NCBI RefSeq assembly: GCF_029989365.1
Contig: NZ_JAPRAQ010000003.1
Coordinates: 62,001 to 126,000 of the forward strand
Length of the DNA: 64,000 bases
Reading direction: 5' to 3'
DNA from: Bradyrhizobium sp. Arg816
GTDB taxonomy: Bacteria > Pseudomonadota > Alphaproteobacteria > Rhizobiales > Xanthobacteraceae
The number at the start of each line of letters is the position of its first letter. Position 1 is the first letter of the stretch. Both the position numbers and the translations under genes were made by a program. Under the pieces are notes generated by a model, which had not been told where the DNA came from, did not search any database, and saw only the letters and a program-made list of their open reading frames with translations. Shown here piece after piece: positions 52,805 through 62,663 of this stretch.

Positions 52805-53605
52805 CTAGCCCCCGATCGCCTGCTCGATGATCCGCGCCTCCCGCAGCAAAATCTCCACCACCTCCTGCTCGCGTCGCGGGCCGAGCCTCGTCCGAACGGC
52901 GGAGACGGTGATCGCCGCGGCAGGCCGTCCGTCCGGGGTCTTGATCCAGGTGGAGATCGATTTCGTGCCCTGCACGAGGCCGATCTCCCTCATGCCGTAT
53001 CCCAGCCGTCTCGCGGCCGTGACCTGGCCGAGCACCGTCGCGACGTCGGTCCGGTAGGCCTCGAATCGCTTCTCGTTGGCCGCGACGATTTTTCGCGCAT
53101 CAGGCGCCGGCATCGCGGCGAGGATGGCGACACCTGCGCTAGAGACGCCGAGCGGCCGGCGCGCGCCGACCTCGATCGACAGCACCTGGATCGGATAGAT
53201 TCCGATCCTGCGATCGACGCACAGCGTGTCGTTGCCGGTCCGCACCGTCAGGAACAGCGTGTCGCCGATCTCGGTGGAGGCGCGCCGCAGCGACGGATTT
53301 GCGGCGACCAGCAGCCGCGACGGCCGCGGGCGTGCAAGTGCGAGCTCAGGCACCTGGTTGCCGATCGCGTAGCGGCCGGTTCGCTCGTAACGTTCGACGA
53401 TGCCTTCCTCGATCAGCACGTGGACGATGCGATGCACGGTCGGGCGGGTGAGGCCGGTCGCGCGCACGACCTCGGCCAGTGGCACGCCGTCTTCGCGCCC
53501 TGCGGCAAGAATACGCAGCACCGCGAGCGCGCGCCGGATCGCCTGCGCGCCCTGTCGCGGCTCAGGCGTTCCGCGGGCGGATCTTGCGGAGTTCGTCCTG
53601 TCCAT
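52805..53605 (-). CDS. IclR family transcriptional regulator
   Basis: Regulator of 266 aa, divergent from a seven-gene catabolic cluster. N-terminal winged helix: RALAVLRILAAGREDGVPLA then VVRATGLTRPTVHRIVHVLI (about residues 24-65). C-terminal ligand domain: DTLFLTVRTGNDTLCVDRRI and RRPLGVSSAGVAILAAMPAP. Start at 53605 (MDRTNS); a 17-bp dyad overlaps the start codon. An in-frame ATG at 53632 would place the dyad inside the gene and is less likely. The effector is probably the substrate or an intermediate of the adjacent pathway. Confidence 0.9.
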   Translation of the reverse strand: MDRTNSARSARGTPEPRQGAQAIRRALAVLRILAAGREDGVPLAEVVRATGLTRPTVHRIVHVLIEEGIVERYERTGRYAIGNQVPELALARPRPSRLLVAANPSLRRASTEIGDTLFLTVRTGNDTLCVDRRIGIYPIQVLSIEVGARRPLGVSSAGVAILAAMPAPDARKIVAANEKRFEAYRTDVATVLGQVTAARRLGYGMREIGLVQGTKSISTWIKTPDGRPAAAITVSAVRTRLGPRREQEVVEILLREARIIEQAIGG

Positions 53606-53615
53606 AATATGGACA
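53599..53615. promoter_or_regulatory. IclR-type operator in the divergent promoter
   Basis: TGTCCATA (53599-53606) and TATGGACA (53608-53615) are perfect 8-bp arms around one central base, overlapping the IclR start codon, 120 bp upstream of the binding-protein gene. Fits autorepression plus control of the catabolic operon. Confidence 0.65.
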
Positions 53616-53734
53616 AGAACGCCACAATTCACTCGACAGGTAAAGCGCTCATCTGGAGATTGCGCCGCGATCGAGCGCCATGCGCGACGTCACGGCATTC
53701 GATATGGAATTGGAAGCGCCGCCGGGAGGTTAAC

Positions 53735-54700
53735 ATGAGATTAATCTGGATTGCCATAGCTGCCGCAGCTGCGATGCTGGCGGGACCCGCATCGGGCCAG
53801 CAATGGCCGGCGCGCAGCGTCAAGCTGATCGTTCCCTATCCCGCCGGCGGCAACGTCGACAGCGCCGCGCGCATCGTCGCCGACAAGCTCCAGGAAAAGC
53901 TCGGCCAGCCCTTCATCATCGAGAACAAGGCCGGCGCCGGCGGCATGATCGCTGGCGAAGCCTTCGCGAAATCGGCGCCCGACGGCTACACGCTGTTCGT
54001 CGGCGCCAACGGTCCGGTGCTGTTCGCGACCGAGATCAACAAGCGCGAGGCCTATAACTGGAAGAAGGATTTTCTTCCGATCTCGACGATCTCGATGACG
54101 CCGCTGGTGCTCGAAGTGCACCCGTCCGTGCAGGCCACGAATTTCAAGGAATTCATCGAGCTCGCCAAGCGCGAGCCCGGCAAGCTGACGATGGCCTCGC
54201 CCGGCCCCGGCACCACCAACCATCTGCTCAGCGAGCTGATGCAGTCGAGCCTCGACCTGCAATGGGTCACCGCGCATTACCGCGGCAATGCGCCGGCGAT
54301 CAACGATCTCCTGGGCGGCCAGGTGCAGTTCGCGTTCGACCAGCTCACGGTCAGCCTTCAGCACATCAAGGCCGGCCTGTTCCGTGCGCTCGCCGTCACC
54401 AGCCCACATCGCCTGAAGTCGTTGCCTGATGTCCCGACCTTCGCCGAGCTCGGCTACAAGGACTTCGACGGCCAGACTTTTACGGGCCTGTTCGCGCCTG
54501 CCGGCACGCCGGCGCCGATCGTCGACAAACTTCACGAGACGCTGGTTGCGATCCTGAAAGATCCCGGTGTGGTCGACAAGTTCGAAAAGCTTGGCGGCGA
54601 ATCCACCCCGATGACGCCGGACGAGTTCAAAGCCTATCTCGTGCGCGAGGACGCCAAGTGGATTCCAGTCGTGCGCAAGGCCAACATCAAGGCTGATTGA
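53735..54700 (+). CDS. Tripartite tricarboxylate transporter (TctC/Bug) substrate-binding protein
   Basis: Periplasmic binding protein of 321 aa; signal peptide WIAIAAAAAMLAGPASGQQ. Bug-family blocks: WPARSVKLIVPYPAGGNVDS, IIENKAGAGGMIAGEAFAKS, APDGYTLFVGANGPV, LTMASPGPGTTNHLLSEL and VKFAFDQ-like VQFAFDQLTVSLQHIKAGLF. It would bind the organic acid degraded by the downstream enzymes. No TctA/TctB membrane genes are present. Ribosome site GGGAGG. First gene of the IclR-controlled cluster. Confidence 0.92.
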   Translation: MRLIWIAIAAAAAMLAGPASGQQWPARSVKLIVPYPAGGNVDSAARIVADKLQEKLGQPFIIENKAGAGGMIAGEAFAKSAPDGYTLFVGANGPVLFATEINKREAYNWKKDFLPISTISMTPLVLEVHPSVQATNFKEFIELAKREPGKLTMASPGPGTTNHLLSELMQSSLDLQWVTAHYRGNAPAINDLLGGQVQFAFDQLTVSLQHIKAGLFRALAVTSPHRLKSLPDVPTFAELGYKDFDGQTFTGLFAPAGTPAPIVDKLHETLVAILKDPGVVDKFEKLGGESTPMTPDEFKAYLVREDAKWIPVVRKANIKAD

Positions 54701-54703
54701 GCG

Positions 54704-55321
54704 ATGCGGATCGACCCCACCGAGCTCGGCGCGGAGCGCATCTACCGGCTGATGACCGGCATCGTGGTGCCGCGCCCGATCGCGTGGGTCACGAGCCTGT
54801 CGCGCTCCGGCGTGCTCAACCTCGCCCCCTTCAGCGCCTTCACCTTCGTCTCGCAGAAGCCGCCGATGCTCGCCATCAGCGTCGGCCGCAAGGGCGCCGA
54901 TTACAAGGACACCGCGCACAACATCCTCGATACCGAGGAATATGTGATCCACATCGCCGATACCCCGCTGATGTCCGCGGTGCACGACAGCTCGGTCGAG
55001 CATCCGCCTGAAATCAGCGAGGTCGAGCATCTCGGGCTGGAGACGCTGCCGTGCGAGCGGATCAAGGTGCCGCGGCTGGCGGCGGCACCCGTGGCGATGG
55101 AGTGCCGCTTCCGGCAGTGCCTCGAATTCGGCGAGGCACGCAGCCGGCTCATCGTCGGCGAGGTCGTGATGTTCCACATCCGCGACGGCCTCGTGAATGA
55201 CGGCAAGGTCGAGACCGCGGCGCTCGACCCGATCGCGCGCATCGGCGGCCCGCGCTACGCCCGTCTCGGCGAGATCGTGACGCTGAACACCGTCTTCCAG
55301 ACTCCCAAATCCAAAGACTGA
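54704..55321 (+). CDS. Flavin reductase-like FMN-binding protein
   Basis: Split-barrel flavin protein of 205 aa starting 3 nt after the binding-protein gene. RLMTGIVVPRPIAWVTSLSR (about residues 15-34) and LNLAPFSAFTFVSQKPPMLA (38-57) are the FMN-site blocks of the DIM6/NTAB flavin-reductase-like family. It may reduce FMN for a monooxygenase or bind flavin for another step; no partner oxygenase is in the cluster. It is distinct from the StyB-like protein at 2737-3240. Confidence 0.85.
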   Translation: MRIDPTELGAERIYRLMTGIVVPRPIAWVTSLSRSGVLNLAPFSAFTFVSQKPPMLAISVGRKGADYKDTAHNILDTEEYVIHIADTPLMSAVHDSSVEHPPEISEVEHLGLETLPCERIKVPRLAAAPVAMECRFRQCLEFGEARSRLIVGEVVMFHIRDGLVNDGKVETAALDPIARIGGPRYARLGEIVTLNTVFQTPKSKD

Positions 55322-55376
55322 GCGCGCGGCCCATCGCACGGGCCCTTGTGCCTGAAGACCATCGGAGAACACGACA

Positions 55377-56237
55377 ATGCGACTCGTAAGCTATCTCTTG
55401 AACGGAGAGCCGCGCTACGGCGCCGCCGTTGAAGGCGGTGTCGTCGATCTGACCAGGCGGATCGGCCGCGACTTCTCCGACGTGAAAGCGTTGATCGCGG
55501 CCAATGCGCTCGCGGACGTGCAGGAAGCGGTGGCCGGACAAAAGCCCGACCACGCGCTGGAAGGCCTCGTCCTGCTTCCGCCGGTGCTGGCGCCGGAAAA
55601 GCTCTGGTGCATCGGCGTCAACTACGCCGAACGCAACGCCGAGTATAAAGACAGCTCGGACCTGCCCAAATATCCCAGCCTGTTCGTGCGCAGCATGTCG
55701 TCCATGACCGGCTCCGGCCAGCCGATCGAGAAGCCGCATGTGTCCGACCAGCTCGATTATGAAGGCGAGCTCGTCATCGTGATCGGGCAGGGCGGCCGTC
55801 ACATCCCGCGAGAGCAGGCCTTCGCGCACATCTTCGGCATGACCCTGTGCAACGAGGGCACGATCCGCGACTGGCTGCGCCACGGCAAGTTCAACGTCAC
55901 CCAGGGCAAGAACTTCGACCGCTCCGGCAGCATCGGGCCGTGGATCGTCACGGCCGACGAGCTCGATCCGCGCGGGCCTCATGACATCATCACGCGCGTC
56001 AACGGCGAGGTGCGGCAGCAGGACACGACCGAGCGGCTGATGTTCCCGTTCGATTTCCTGATCTCCTATCTCTCCACCTTTGCCACCCTGAAGCCCGGCG
56101 ACATGATCGTCACAGGCACGCCGACGGGCGCGGGCGCGCGTTTCGATCCGCCGCGTTGGCTCAGGGTGGGCGACGTCGTTGAGGTCGAGTCCAGCCGCAT
56201 CGGCGTGCTGCGCAACACCGTCGCCGCGGAGCAGTAA
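55377..56237 (+). CDS. Fumarylacetoacetate hydrolase family protein
   Basis: FAH-fold enzyme of 286 aa. Metal-binding block DQLDYEGELVIVIGQGGRHI (about residue 124) and C-terminal GDMIVTGTPTGAGARFDPPR are intact. The catalytic-loop segment reads GVNYAERNAEYKD, with Arg where hydrolytic members have His in the NYxxHxxE pattern, so decarboxylase/isomerase or altered chemistry is possible. In this operon, next to a hydratase of the 2-oxo-hept-4-ene-1,7-dioate type, a role in meta-cleavage-like acid processing is likely (inference). Confidence 0.85.
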   Translation: MRLVSYLLNGEPRYGAAVEGGVVDLTRRIGRDFSDVKALIAANALADVQEAVAGQKPDHALEGLVLLPPVLAPEKLWCIGVNYAERNAEYKDSSDLPKYPSLFVRSMSSMTGSGQPIEKPHVSDQLDYEGELVIVIGQGGRHIPREQAFAHIFGMTLCNEGTIRDWLRHGKFNVTQGKNFDRSGSIGPWIVTADELDPRGPHDIITRVNGEVRQQDTTERLMFPFDFLISYLSTFATLKPGDMIVTGTPTGAGARFDPPRWLRVGDVVEVESSRIGVLRNTVAAEQ

Positions 56238-56240
56238 CCC

Positions 56241-57044
56241 ATGCTTGATACCGCCACGATCGAACGCCTCGCGGCGCGCCTGGATGAGGCCGAGCGCAGC
56301 AAGACGCTGATCCCGATGTTCTCGAAGGAATATCCCGACTTCGCCATCGAGGACGCCTACGCTATCCAGCGCGCCTGGACGAAACTTCAGCTCGACCGCG
56401 GCCGCATCATCAAGGGGCACAAGATCGGGCTGACCTCGAAGGCGATGCAGAACGCGGTCGGCATCTCCGAGCCCGACTACGGCGTGCTGTTCGCCGACAT
56501 GTTCTATGCCGACGCCACGCCGATCCCGTTCGACCGCTTCCACGCGCCGCGCATCGAGGTCGAGCTCGCCTTCGTGCTGAAGGCGCCGCTCCGTGGGCCT
56601 GACTGCACCATCTTCGACGTGCTCAACGCCACTGACTACGTCACGCCTGCGCTCGAAATCCTGGAGACGCGCATGCATCGCGTCGATCCCGATACCGGCA
56701 AGACGCGAAAAGTCATGGACACGATCTCGGACAACGCGGCGAACGCCGCGCTGGTGCTGGGCGGCCGCCCGTTCCGTCCCATGGATGCGGACCTGCGCTG
56801 GATCGGCGCGCTGCTGTTCCGCAACGGCGAGGTCGAGGAGACCGGGCTTGCCGCCGGCGTGCTCAACCATCCCGCCAACGGCATCGCCTGGCTCGCCAAT
56901 CGCCTCGCGCCGCATGACGAACATCTCGCGGCCGGCGAAGTGGTGCTGGCGGGATCGTTCACGCGGCCCGTCGACATCCGCCGTGGCGACACCTTCCACG
57001 CCGACTATGGCGTGTTCGGCTCGGTGTCGTGCCAGTTCGTCTGA
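56241..57044 (+). CDS. 2-keto-4-pentenoate / 2-oxo-hept-4-ene-1,7-dioate hydratase family protein
   Basis: FAH-superfamily hydratase of 267 aa that adds water to a 2-oxo-4-enoate. HpaH/MhpD-type blocks: [74 protein letters not shown] and [20 protein letters not shown]. Metal-binding Glu residues in EVELAF are present. It starts 3 nt after the FAH gene, so the two may act as sequential steps or as a complex, as decarboxylase-hydratase pairs do in meta pathways. Confidence 0.9.
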   Translation: MLDTATIERLAARLDEAERSKTLIPMFSKEYPDFAIEDAYAIQRAWTKLQLDRGRIIKGHKIGLTSKAMQNAVGISEPDYGVLFADMFYADATPIPFDRFHAPRIEVELAFVLKAPLRGPDCTIFDVLNATDYVTPALEILETRMHRVDPDTGKTRKVMDTISDNAANAALVLGGRPFRPMDADLRWIGALLFRNGEVEETGLAAGVLNHPANGIAWLANRLAPHDEHLAAGEVVLAGSFTRPVDIRRGDTFHADYGVFGSVSCQFV

Positions 57045-57069
57045 ATCAACACATAAGAGGGAGCGCACC

Positions 57070-57462
57070 ATGACGGGTCAAACGCGCCGCAAGAGCATCC
57101 ACATCGGCGGCTTCAAGCACGCCAACCCGATTCCCAACGCCTGCCGCATCGGCAATCTCGTGATGTCCGGTGTCATCCTCGGCCGCGATGCGGCCGGCGT
57201 GATGCCCGAGGGCCTGGACGCGCAATGCGCCAACATGTTCGCGCACATGAAGGCGACGGTGGAGGCCGCCGGCGGCACCACGGACGACATCATCAAGATG
57301 ACGGTGTGGCTGAAGGACCGTACGCAGCGCGGCCCGGTCAATGTCGAGTGGCTGAAGATGTTTCCGGACGAGCATTCGCGCCCGGCGCGCCACGCGCTGC
57401 CGATGGACAACATGGACGGCGGCGCGCTGGTTCAGTGCGACTTCACTGCCGTGATCGACTGA
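57070..57462 (+). CDS. RidA (YjgF/YER057c) family protein
   Basis: Small trimeric-fold protein of 130 aa. Family blocks: CRIGNLVMSGVILGRDAAGV, QCANMFAHMKATVEAAGGTT, DDIIKMTVWLKD and FPDEHSRPARHALPM. The position of the catalytic Arg105 of classical RidA enamine deaminases (ARLP-like motif) is occupied by MDNMDGG, so it may belong to a non-deaminase or differently acting Rid subgroup. 2-Aminomuconate deaminases belong to this family, so processing of an enamine/imine in ring degradation is an option. Confidence 0.87.
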   Translation: MTGQTRRKSIHIGGFKHANPIPNACRIGNLVMSGVILGRDAAGVMPEGLDAQCANMFAHMKATVEAAGGTTDDIIKMTVWLKDRTQRGPVNVEWLKMFPDEHSRPARHALPMDNMDGGALVQCDFTAVID

Positions 57463-57475
57463 AGGAGACTCGCGC

Positions 57476-58351
57476 ATGCCGACCTATCTGCCGTTCGACC
57501 CGAACCCGCGCCGTCCCATCAAGGCGCCGCCGCCGAAGACCGTCGACAGCCAGTTTCACGTGCTGGGGCCCATCGATAAATATCCGGAGCGTCCCGGTGC
57601 GGCCTACCGGATGCCGACCGCGACGTGGGAAGCGGCGCTGCGCGTGCACAAGACGCTCGGCATCGAGCGCGGCATCATCGTGCAGACCACCACGTACGGC
57701 GCGGATCATTCGGTCGTGCTCGACGGCCTCGCCGCGATGGGCCCGAATTATCGCGGCTGCGCCAATGCGCTGGTGTTCGCGGAGGCGAACGACGCTTATC
57801 TCGCCAAGCTGCATGACGCGGGCGTGCGCGGCGCGCGCTTCAGTTTCCGCCAGGAGCTCGGCGCGGTGCTGTCGGACGCCGATTTCGCCCGCGCCATCGC
57901 GCGCATCCGCGAGCTCGGCTGGTACGTGAAGATCCAGCCCGAGAAGGACGGCATCGTCTCCAGCGTCGCCAAGTACGAGAATCTCGACGTCCCCGTGCTG
58001 ATCGACCATATGGCGCGGCCCGATCCGGAAGCCGGCAAGGCCGATCCGAACCTGCGCAAGATGCTCGAGCTGCTCGCCAAGGGCAATTTCTGGGTGATGC
58101 TGTCGCTCGGCGAGAAGACCTCGAAGGTTGGCCCGCCTTACGACGACGTGGTCCCGATCGCGCGCGCCTATATCGAGGCCGCAATCGACCGCTGCGTCTG
58201 GGCCAGCGACTGGCCGCATCCCGTCTCCGTCAAGCAGCCGCCCAACGACGCCGACCTGCTCGAGCTGATGTATCGCTACGCGCCCGACCAGGCCGAGCTG
58301 GAGAAGATCCTGGTGCACAATCCGGCAAAGCTGTTCGGCTTTCCGGACTAG
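57476..58351 (+). CDS. Amidohydrolase-family (2-pyrone-4,6-dicarboxylate hydrolase-like)
   Basis: TIM-barrel hydrolase of 291 aa in the LigI/amidohydrolase_2 group. The N-terminal HxH metal motif is VDSQFHVLGP (Q-F-H, one His lost), then IERGIIVQTTTYGADHSVVL, GARFSFRQELG, VLIDHMARPDPEAG and CVWASDWPHPVSVKQPPNDA with the conserved Asp. The missing His suggests metal-independent chemistry, as in LigI. ATG 57476 follows AAGGAG. Last gene of the IclR-linked operon. Confidence 0.87.
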   Translation: MPTYLPFDPNPRRPIKAPPPKTVDSQFHVLGPIDKYPERPGAAYRMPTATWEAALRVHKTLGIERGIIVQTTTYGADHSVVLDGLAAMGPNYRGCANALVFAEANDAYLAKLHDAGVRGARFSFRQELGAVLSDADFARAIARIRELGWYVKIQPEKDGIVSSVAKYENLDVPVLIDHMARPDPEAGKADPNLRKMLELLAKGNFWVMLSLGEKTSKVGPPYDDVVPIARAYIEAAIDRCVWASDWPHPVSVKQPPNDADLLELMYRYAPDQAELEKILVHNPAKLFGFPD

Positions 58352-58375
58352 TCGGGTCGTTCACGATCGGGGGGC

Positions 58376-60064
58376 ATGTTGATGGTCTCGGCACGGCGAA
58401 GGCTGCGCTGCCAATCTTGGCCGAGTGCGGCGCTTGCTTTCGTGGGGTGCGCCGTCTCTATCGCAACTGCGGCCGCCGGCAGCGACGCCGTCTCGCCCGT
58501 GACAGCATGCGATCGGCTTCAATCGGAGTCCGGTCCGACGATACGCGTGAGCGAGGCCCAGCTGCGTCCGGCGGCCGGCGGGCTGGCCGCTCATTGCGAA
58601 GTGCTTGCCTACCTGGACGAGCGAACCGGCGTTGACGGCCAGAAGTTTGCCATCGGCCTGCATCTCAGATTGCCGGAAGCGTGGAACGGCCGCTTCGTGT
58701 TCCAGGGGCAGGGAGGCACCGATGGCGTCCTCGGCAGCGGGGATGTGCAGCCCGGTGGCGGACGGCCCAGCGCGCTCAATCAGGGCTACGCGACGGTCAC
58801 GACAGATGCCGGACACAGCAACGCGCCGGGTCCCCTCGGCGGCGCCAGCTTCGGCCTCGATCCGCAAGCGCGGATCGATTTCGGCTATCGCGCCGACGAC
58901 GTCGTGACCCGGCAAGCCAGGCACTTCATCCAGACCTATTATGGCCGCTTGCCCAGCTACTCTTATTTCCTGGGCTGCTCCAATGGCGGGCGGCACGGGA
59001 TGGCGATCACGCAGCGCTTCCCGGAGCACTTCGATGGGGTGGCAGCGGGTGCACCGGCTTTTCGAATGCCCGAGAAGGGTCTTGCGGGGGCCGCGTCGAC
59101 GCAAGGCTTTGCGGCGATCTCACCGAAGGCCCCGGACGGCCGCCCCATCCTGGCGCAGGCCTTGTCTCAGGCCGATATGGAATTGCTCTCCAGGGCGATC
59201 GTTCAGTCCTGCGACGCAGCCGATGGACTTGCCGACGGGATCATCGACAATGTGCCTGCCTGTCGATTCTCGCCGCGCACGCTGCAGTGTACGTCCGAGA
59301 AGACCGCCAGCTGCCTCTCCGCTGCTCAAGTCGCAGCACTCGAAAACCATTTCCAGGGGCCGACCACGGCACAGGGGCGCCGGATCTATGCGTCATATCC
59401 CTATGACTCCGGAATTGCCACGGAGGGATGGCGGCGCTGGATTCTCGGCACGGCACCCGACAGCCGCGTCAACGCGTTCAACGTGTCCTTTGGAGCGACG
59501 CTGGCATATCTCTATATGACCCCTCCGCAGGCGCCGTTACCGAATGAAGCGGAGGCGGTTTACGACTTCTACCGCTCCGTGGATGTGACGGCCGCCCACA
59601 CGAGAATATTTGCCACGAGCGCGGCGATGCCGGAATCCTCGGTGCAGACGATCTCCGCGAATGCAGTCGATCTCTCCGGTTTCCGTCAGCGGCGCGGCAA
59701 GCTGCTGCTCTATCACGGCGTCAGCGACCCAACCTTCTCGGCGCTGGATACGCTGGATTGGTACAAGCGGCTCACGGACGCGGCAGGCGGAGAGAAGGCG
59801 ACGGGCGAATTCGCCCGCCTCTTCCTTGTGCCCGGCATGAATCATTGTTCGGGAGGGCCTTCCACCGACAGCTTTGACGTGCTGACCCCGTTGGTGACCT
59901 GGGTCGAGCAGGGCCGCGCGCCGGAGCGCATCGAAGCTCGCGCGGGTGCGACGACACCCTGGCCGGGGCGCAGCCGGCCGCTGTGCCCCTATCCTCGCCA
60001 GGCCCGCTATCTTGGCCAGGGCAGCATCGAGCAGGCCGAGAGCTTCACCTGCGCCGCTCCATAA
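58376..60064 (+). CDS. Tannase/feruloyl esterase family secreted esterase
   Basis: Exported esterase of 562 aa, second of two in the window. Signal region WPSAALAFVGCAVSIATAAA. Nucleophile elbow SYFLGCSNGGRHGMAITQRF (Ser near residue 202), the classical GCSNGG box of tannases; catalytic Asp region GKLLLYHGVSDPTFS and His in VPGMNHCSGGPSTDSFD. Several Cys pairs suit disulfides. It may release aromatic acids (gallate, ferulate or phthalate-type esters) feeding the operon just upstream, from which it is separated by 24 nt. Confidence 0.88.
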   Translation: MLMVSARRRLRCQSWPSAALAFVGCAVSIATAAAGSDAVSPVTACDRLQSESGPTIRVSEAQLRPAAGGLAAHCEVLAYLDERTGVDGQKFAIGLHLRLPEAWNGRFVFQGQGGTDGVLGSGDVQPGGGRPSALNQGYATVTTDAGHSNAPGPLGGASFGLDPQARIDFGYRADDVVTRQARHFIQTYYGRLPSYSYFLGCSNGGRHGMAITQRFPEHFDGVAAGAPAFRMPEKGLAGAASTQGFAAISPKAPDGRPILAQALSQADMELLSRAIVQSCDAADGLADGIIDNVPACRFSPRTLQCTSEKTASCLSAAQVAALENHFQGPTTAQGRRIYASYPYDSGIATEGWRRWILGTAPDSRVNAFNVSFGATLAYLYMTPPQAPLPNEAEAVYDFYRSVDVTAAHTRIFATSAAMPESSVQTISANAVDLSGFRQRRGKLLLYHGVSDPTFSALDTLDWYKRLTDAAGGEKATGEFARLFLVPGMNHCSGGPSTDSFDVLTPLVTWVEQGRAPERIEARAGATTPWPGRSRPLCPYPRQARYLGQGSIEQAESFTCAAP

Positions 60065-60100
60065 TTCATCCGTCACCGTGACACTCACGGTGCGCGATGC

Positions 60101-61108
<1,008 letters not shown>

Positions 61109-61351
61109 GGGTGGGTACCGGGTGGGAGTGCGATGTGCGCTGCGGCCTCACATGTAGTGGCTCATTATGGAAATGTTAGCGCGCCCGTAGCGCGCAAATG
61201 CAATCCAAATCTGCTGCGCTAACGTCAGAGACGATGTAGCGGGCCAGGATCTACCTTTCTGCTTCTCAAGAGCGAAATCGTCCTCCGTTACTAGTTTTGG
61301 CTCAGCCCCCAGCGGTCGAGATGTGGCCGGCACCTTTCCCGTTGGCGGCAG

Positions 61352-61570
61352 CTACAGCAAGCCGCGCTTGTGCTGGATGATGATGATAACGCGAATGATG
61401 CAGTCCGATACCGACTCGCCGGGCCGCCGTGCCTTGTGCAGCATTTGCCACGTCACCTCATCGATCTGTATCTGCCATTTGCCGCTTGCCAGGCGTTGTC
61501 CGGTATCGTCGGACGGGAACTCGGCCGCAATCAGAGCGCGGCACTCGTCGGTGATTTCAATTTCCGGCAT
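61352..61570 (-). CDS. Hypothetical protein (72 aa)
   Basis: Small protein beginning MPEIEITDECRALIAAEFPS and continuing GKWQIQIDEVTWQMLHKARR, PGESVSDCIIRVI. The pattern (N-terminal beta-helix, then PGES..D.I.RVI) looks like a conserved DNA-associated or ribbon-helix-like small protein of rhizobia, but I cannot name the family. No strong ribosome site. The 243-bp gap before it (61109-61351) shows no gene. Confidence 0.5.
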   Translation of the reverse strand: MPEIEITDECRALIAAEFPSDDTGQRLASGKWQIQIDEVTWQMLHKARRPGESVSDCIIRVIIIIQHKRGLL

Positions 61571-61646
61571 TGTTGGTCGTTCTCGCGGACGGTGTGCTCG
61601 CGTGCAGCCCTCGCCCGATCTGGAGAGATCAGCCAGTTAAATCGCG

Positions 61647-61799
61647 GTAACAACCGATCCAGCCGAAGCCGATGCCGATCGTCCTGACCGTGGACGAGGA
61701 GCGCGACATCTGGACGCAGTCGCGGTAGGGCGCTGCGGCGCCACCAGTGGATGCCTGCTGAATATTGAGGGATGCGGCGCTGACAAGAAAGATCATTCA
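61647..61799 (+). pseudogene. SRAP (YedK/HMCES) C-terminal relic
   Basis: Fragments in shifting frames resemble the end of an SOS response-associated peptidase: VTTDPAEA (61647-61670), then MPIVLTVDEERDIWTQSR from 61672 to a stop at 61726, then LLNIEG followed by GADKKDH near 61770-61795. Intact family members read roughly ...MPVILTTDEERDVWMRAPWDEA... and end ...RGADKEDR. Frameshifts and a stop make it non-functional; most of the gene is missing. Family assignment is from memory of the motif. Confidence 0.45.
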
Positions 61800-61967
61800 A
61801 CGGCTTGGGTCTCGTTCGCGCAGCCGTGACGCTCGAGTCGTCGGGCTCCCGTCGTCGCCGGACATTGCCAATCCTTCACAACCTTAATGCGGTTTAACGA
61901 GGTTTCCATAAGCGGTGCGAGTAAACCGCGAGTCGCCGGGGGCGTCCTCCAGACACGAGATGACGCC

Positions 61968-62204
61968 GTGAAGTTTGACGAACAGGAACGCACCGCGCTG
62001 ACGGACGCTGGGTTTTCCGTCGCCGACAACAGCAAGGCTGCCTACGTCGAAGCCGTCGTGGTGATCGCCCCGTACGACGCCGAAACCTATTGGCTGACGT
62101 TCGCCCTGCCGAATGATGCCAAGATCGTGTGCGTTGTGCCACGCGACCAGATTGCCGACGCGATCACGGATAACCACGCAGCTCGGCGGAACCAACTTCA
62201 GTGA
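61968..62204 (+). CDS. Hypothetical protein (78 aa), coupled to the DUF3085-like gene
   Basis: Starts at GTG 61968 (VKFDEQERTALTDAGFSVAD) with GAGATGA upstream; an ATG at 61887 would add 27 less regular residues. The core alternates strands and helices (AAYVEAVVVIAPYDAETYWL; TFALPNDAKIVCVV). No family recognised. It overlaps the next gene by 4 nt (GTGA), so the pair is an operon. Confidence 0.55.
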   Translation: MKFDEQERTALTDAGFSVADNSKAAYVEAVVVIAPYDAETYWLTFALPNDAKIVCVVPRDQIADAITDNHAARRNQLQ

Positions 62205-62650
62205 AGCTGACCTTTCCTCATGCAAGGCTGAAGGCGCTCTGGAACGAGGCCGTCCGGCAATGGCCGGTTTCGGTGCGAGCCATGAACGGTCGAGATTCAC
62301 CCGGTTTCTGGCTTGTCGGTGGCCAAGGCATCTATCTCGTGCATAACGGCGCCCGGCCTCGGGGCAGCGTGACTCTGGCCTACGCAAACGAATGCGACCC
62401 GCTCAGGGTGCCGGTCCAAACCTGGTCGGGTATCAAGCGCGCCATCTTCGGCGATAACGATGGGAGGGAATTCGTCGATCTGGTGATGATCGGCACTGCC
62501 GTCGATGCCGGCGCCGACGTCGAGGTGACCTTCGAGCCCGACACGATGACGGTGGCTGTCGTCGAAAAAGGAGCGGCGAGCATACGACTGCAATCGCTGC
62601 GCATCCGGGACAAAAATGACACCGCGTCAGGACGCAGTCGTCGGGTTTGA
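62201..62650 (+). CDS. DUF3085-like hypothetical protein
   Basis: Protein of 149 aa starting at GTG 62201, coupled to the preceding small gene. The segments SPGFWLVGGQGIYLVHNGAR (about residue 34) and LAYANECDPLRVPVQTWSGI then KRAIFGDNDGREFVDL resemble DUF3085 proteins, which are common on rhizobial plasmids and islands; function unknown. The C-terminal tail is basic. Together with the SRAP relic it suggests accessory DNA at 61.3-62.7 kb. Confidence 0.6.
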   Translation: MKLTFPHARLKALWNEAVRQWPVSVRAMNGRDSPGFWLVGGQGIYLVHNGARPRGSVTLAYANECDPLRVPVQTWSGIKRAIFGDNDGREFVDLVMIGTAVDAGADVEVTFEPDTMTVAVVEKGAASIRLQSLRIRDKNDTASGRSRRV

Positions 62651-62663
62651 GTCTGAATCTCGG

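Noticed and set aside
61148..61333. 61-codon minus-strand frame in the gap after the LLM oxidoreductase
   Set aside because: No ribosome site or family resemblance; ends in an odd run and lies in a non-coding gap.
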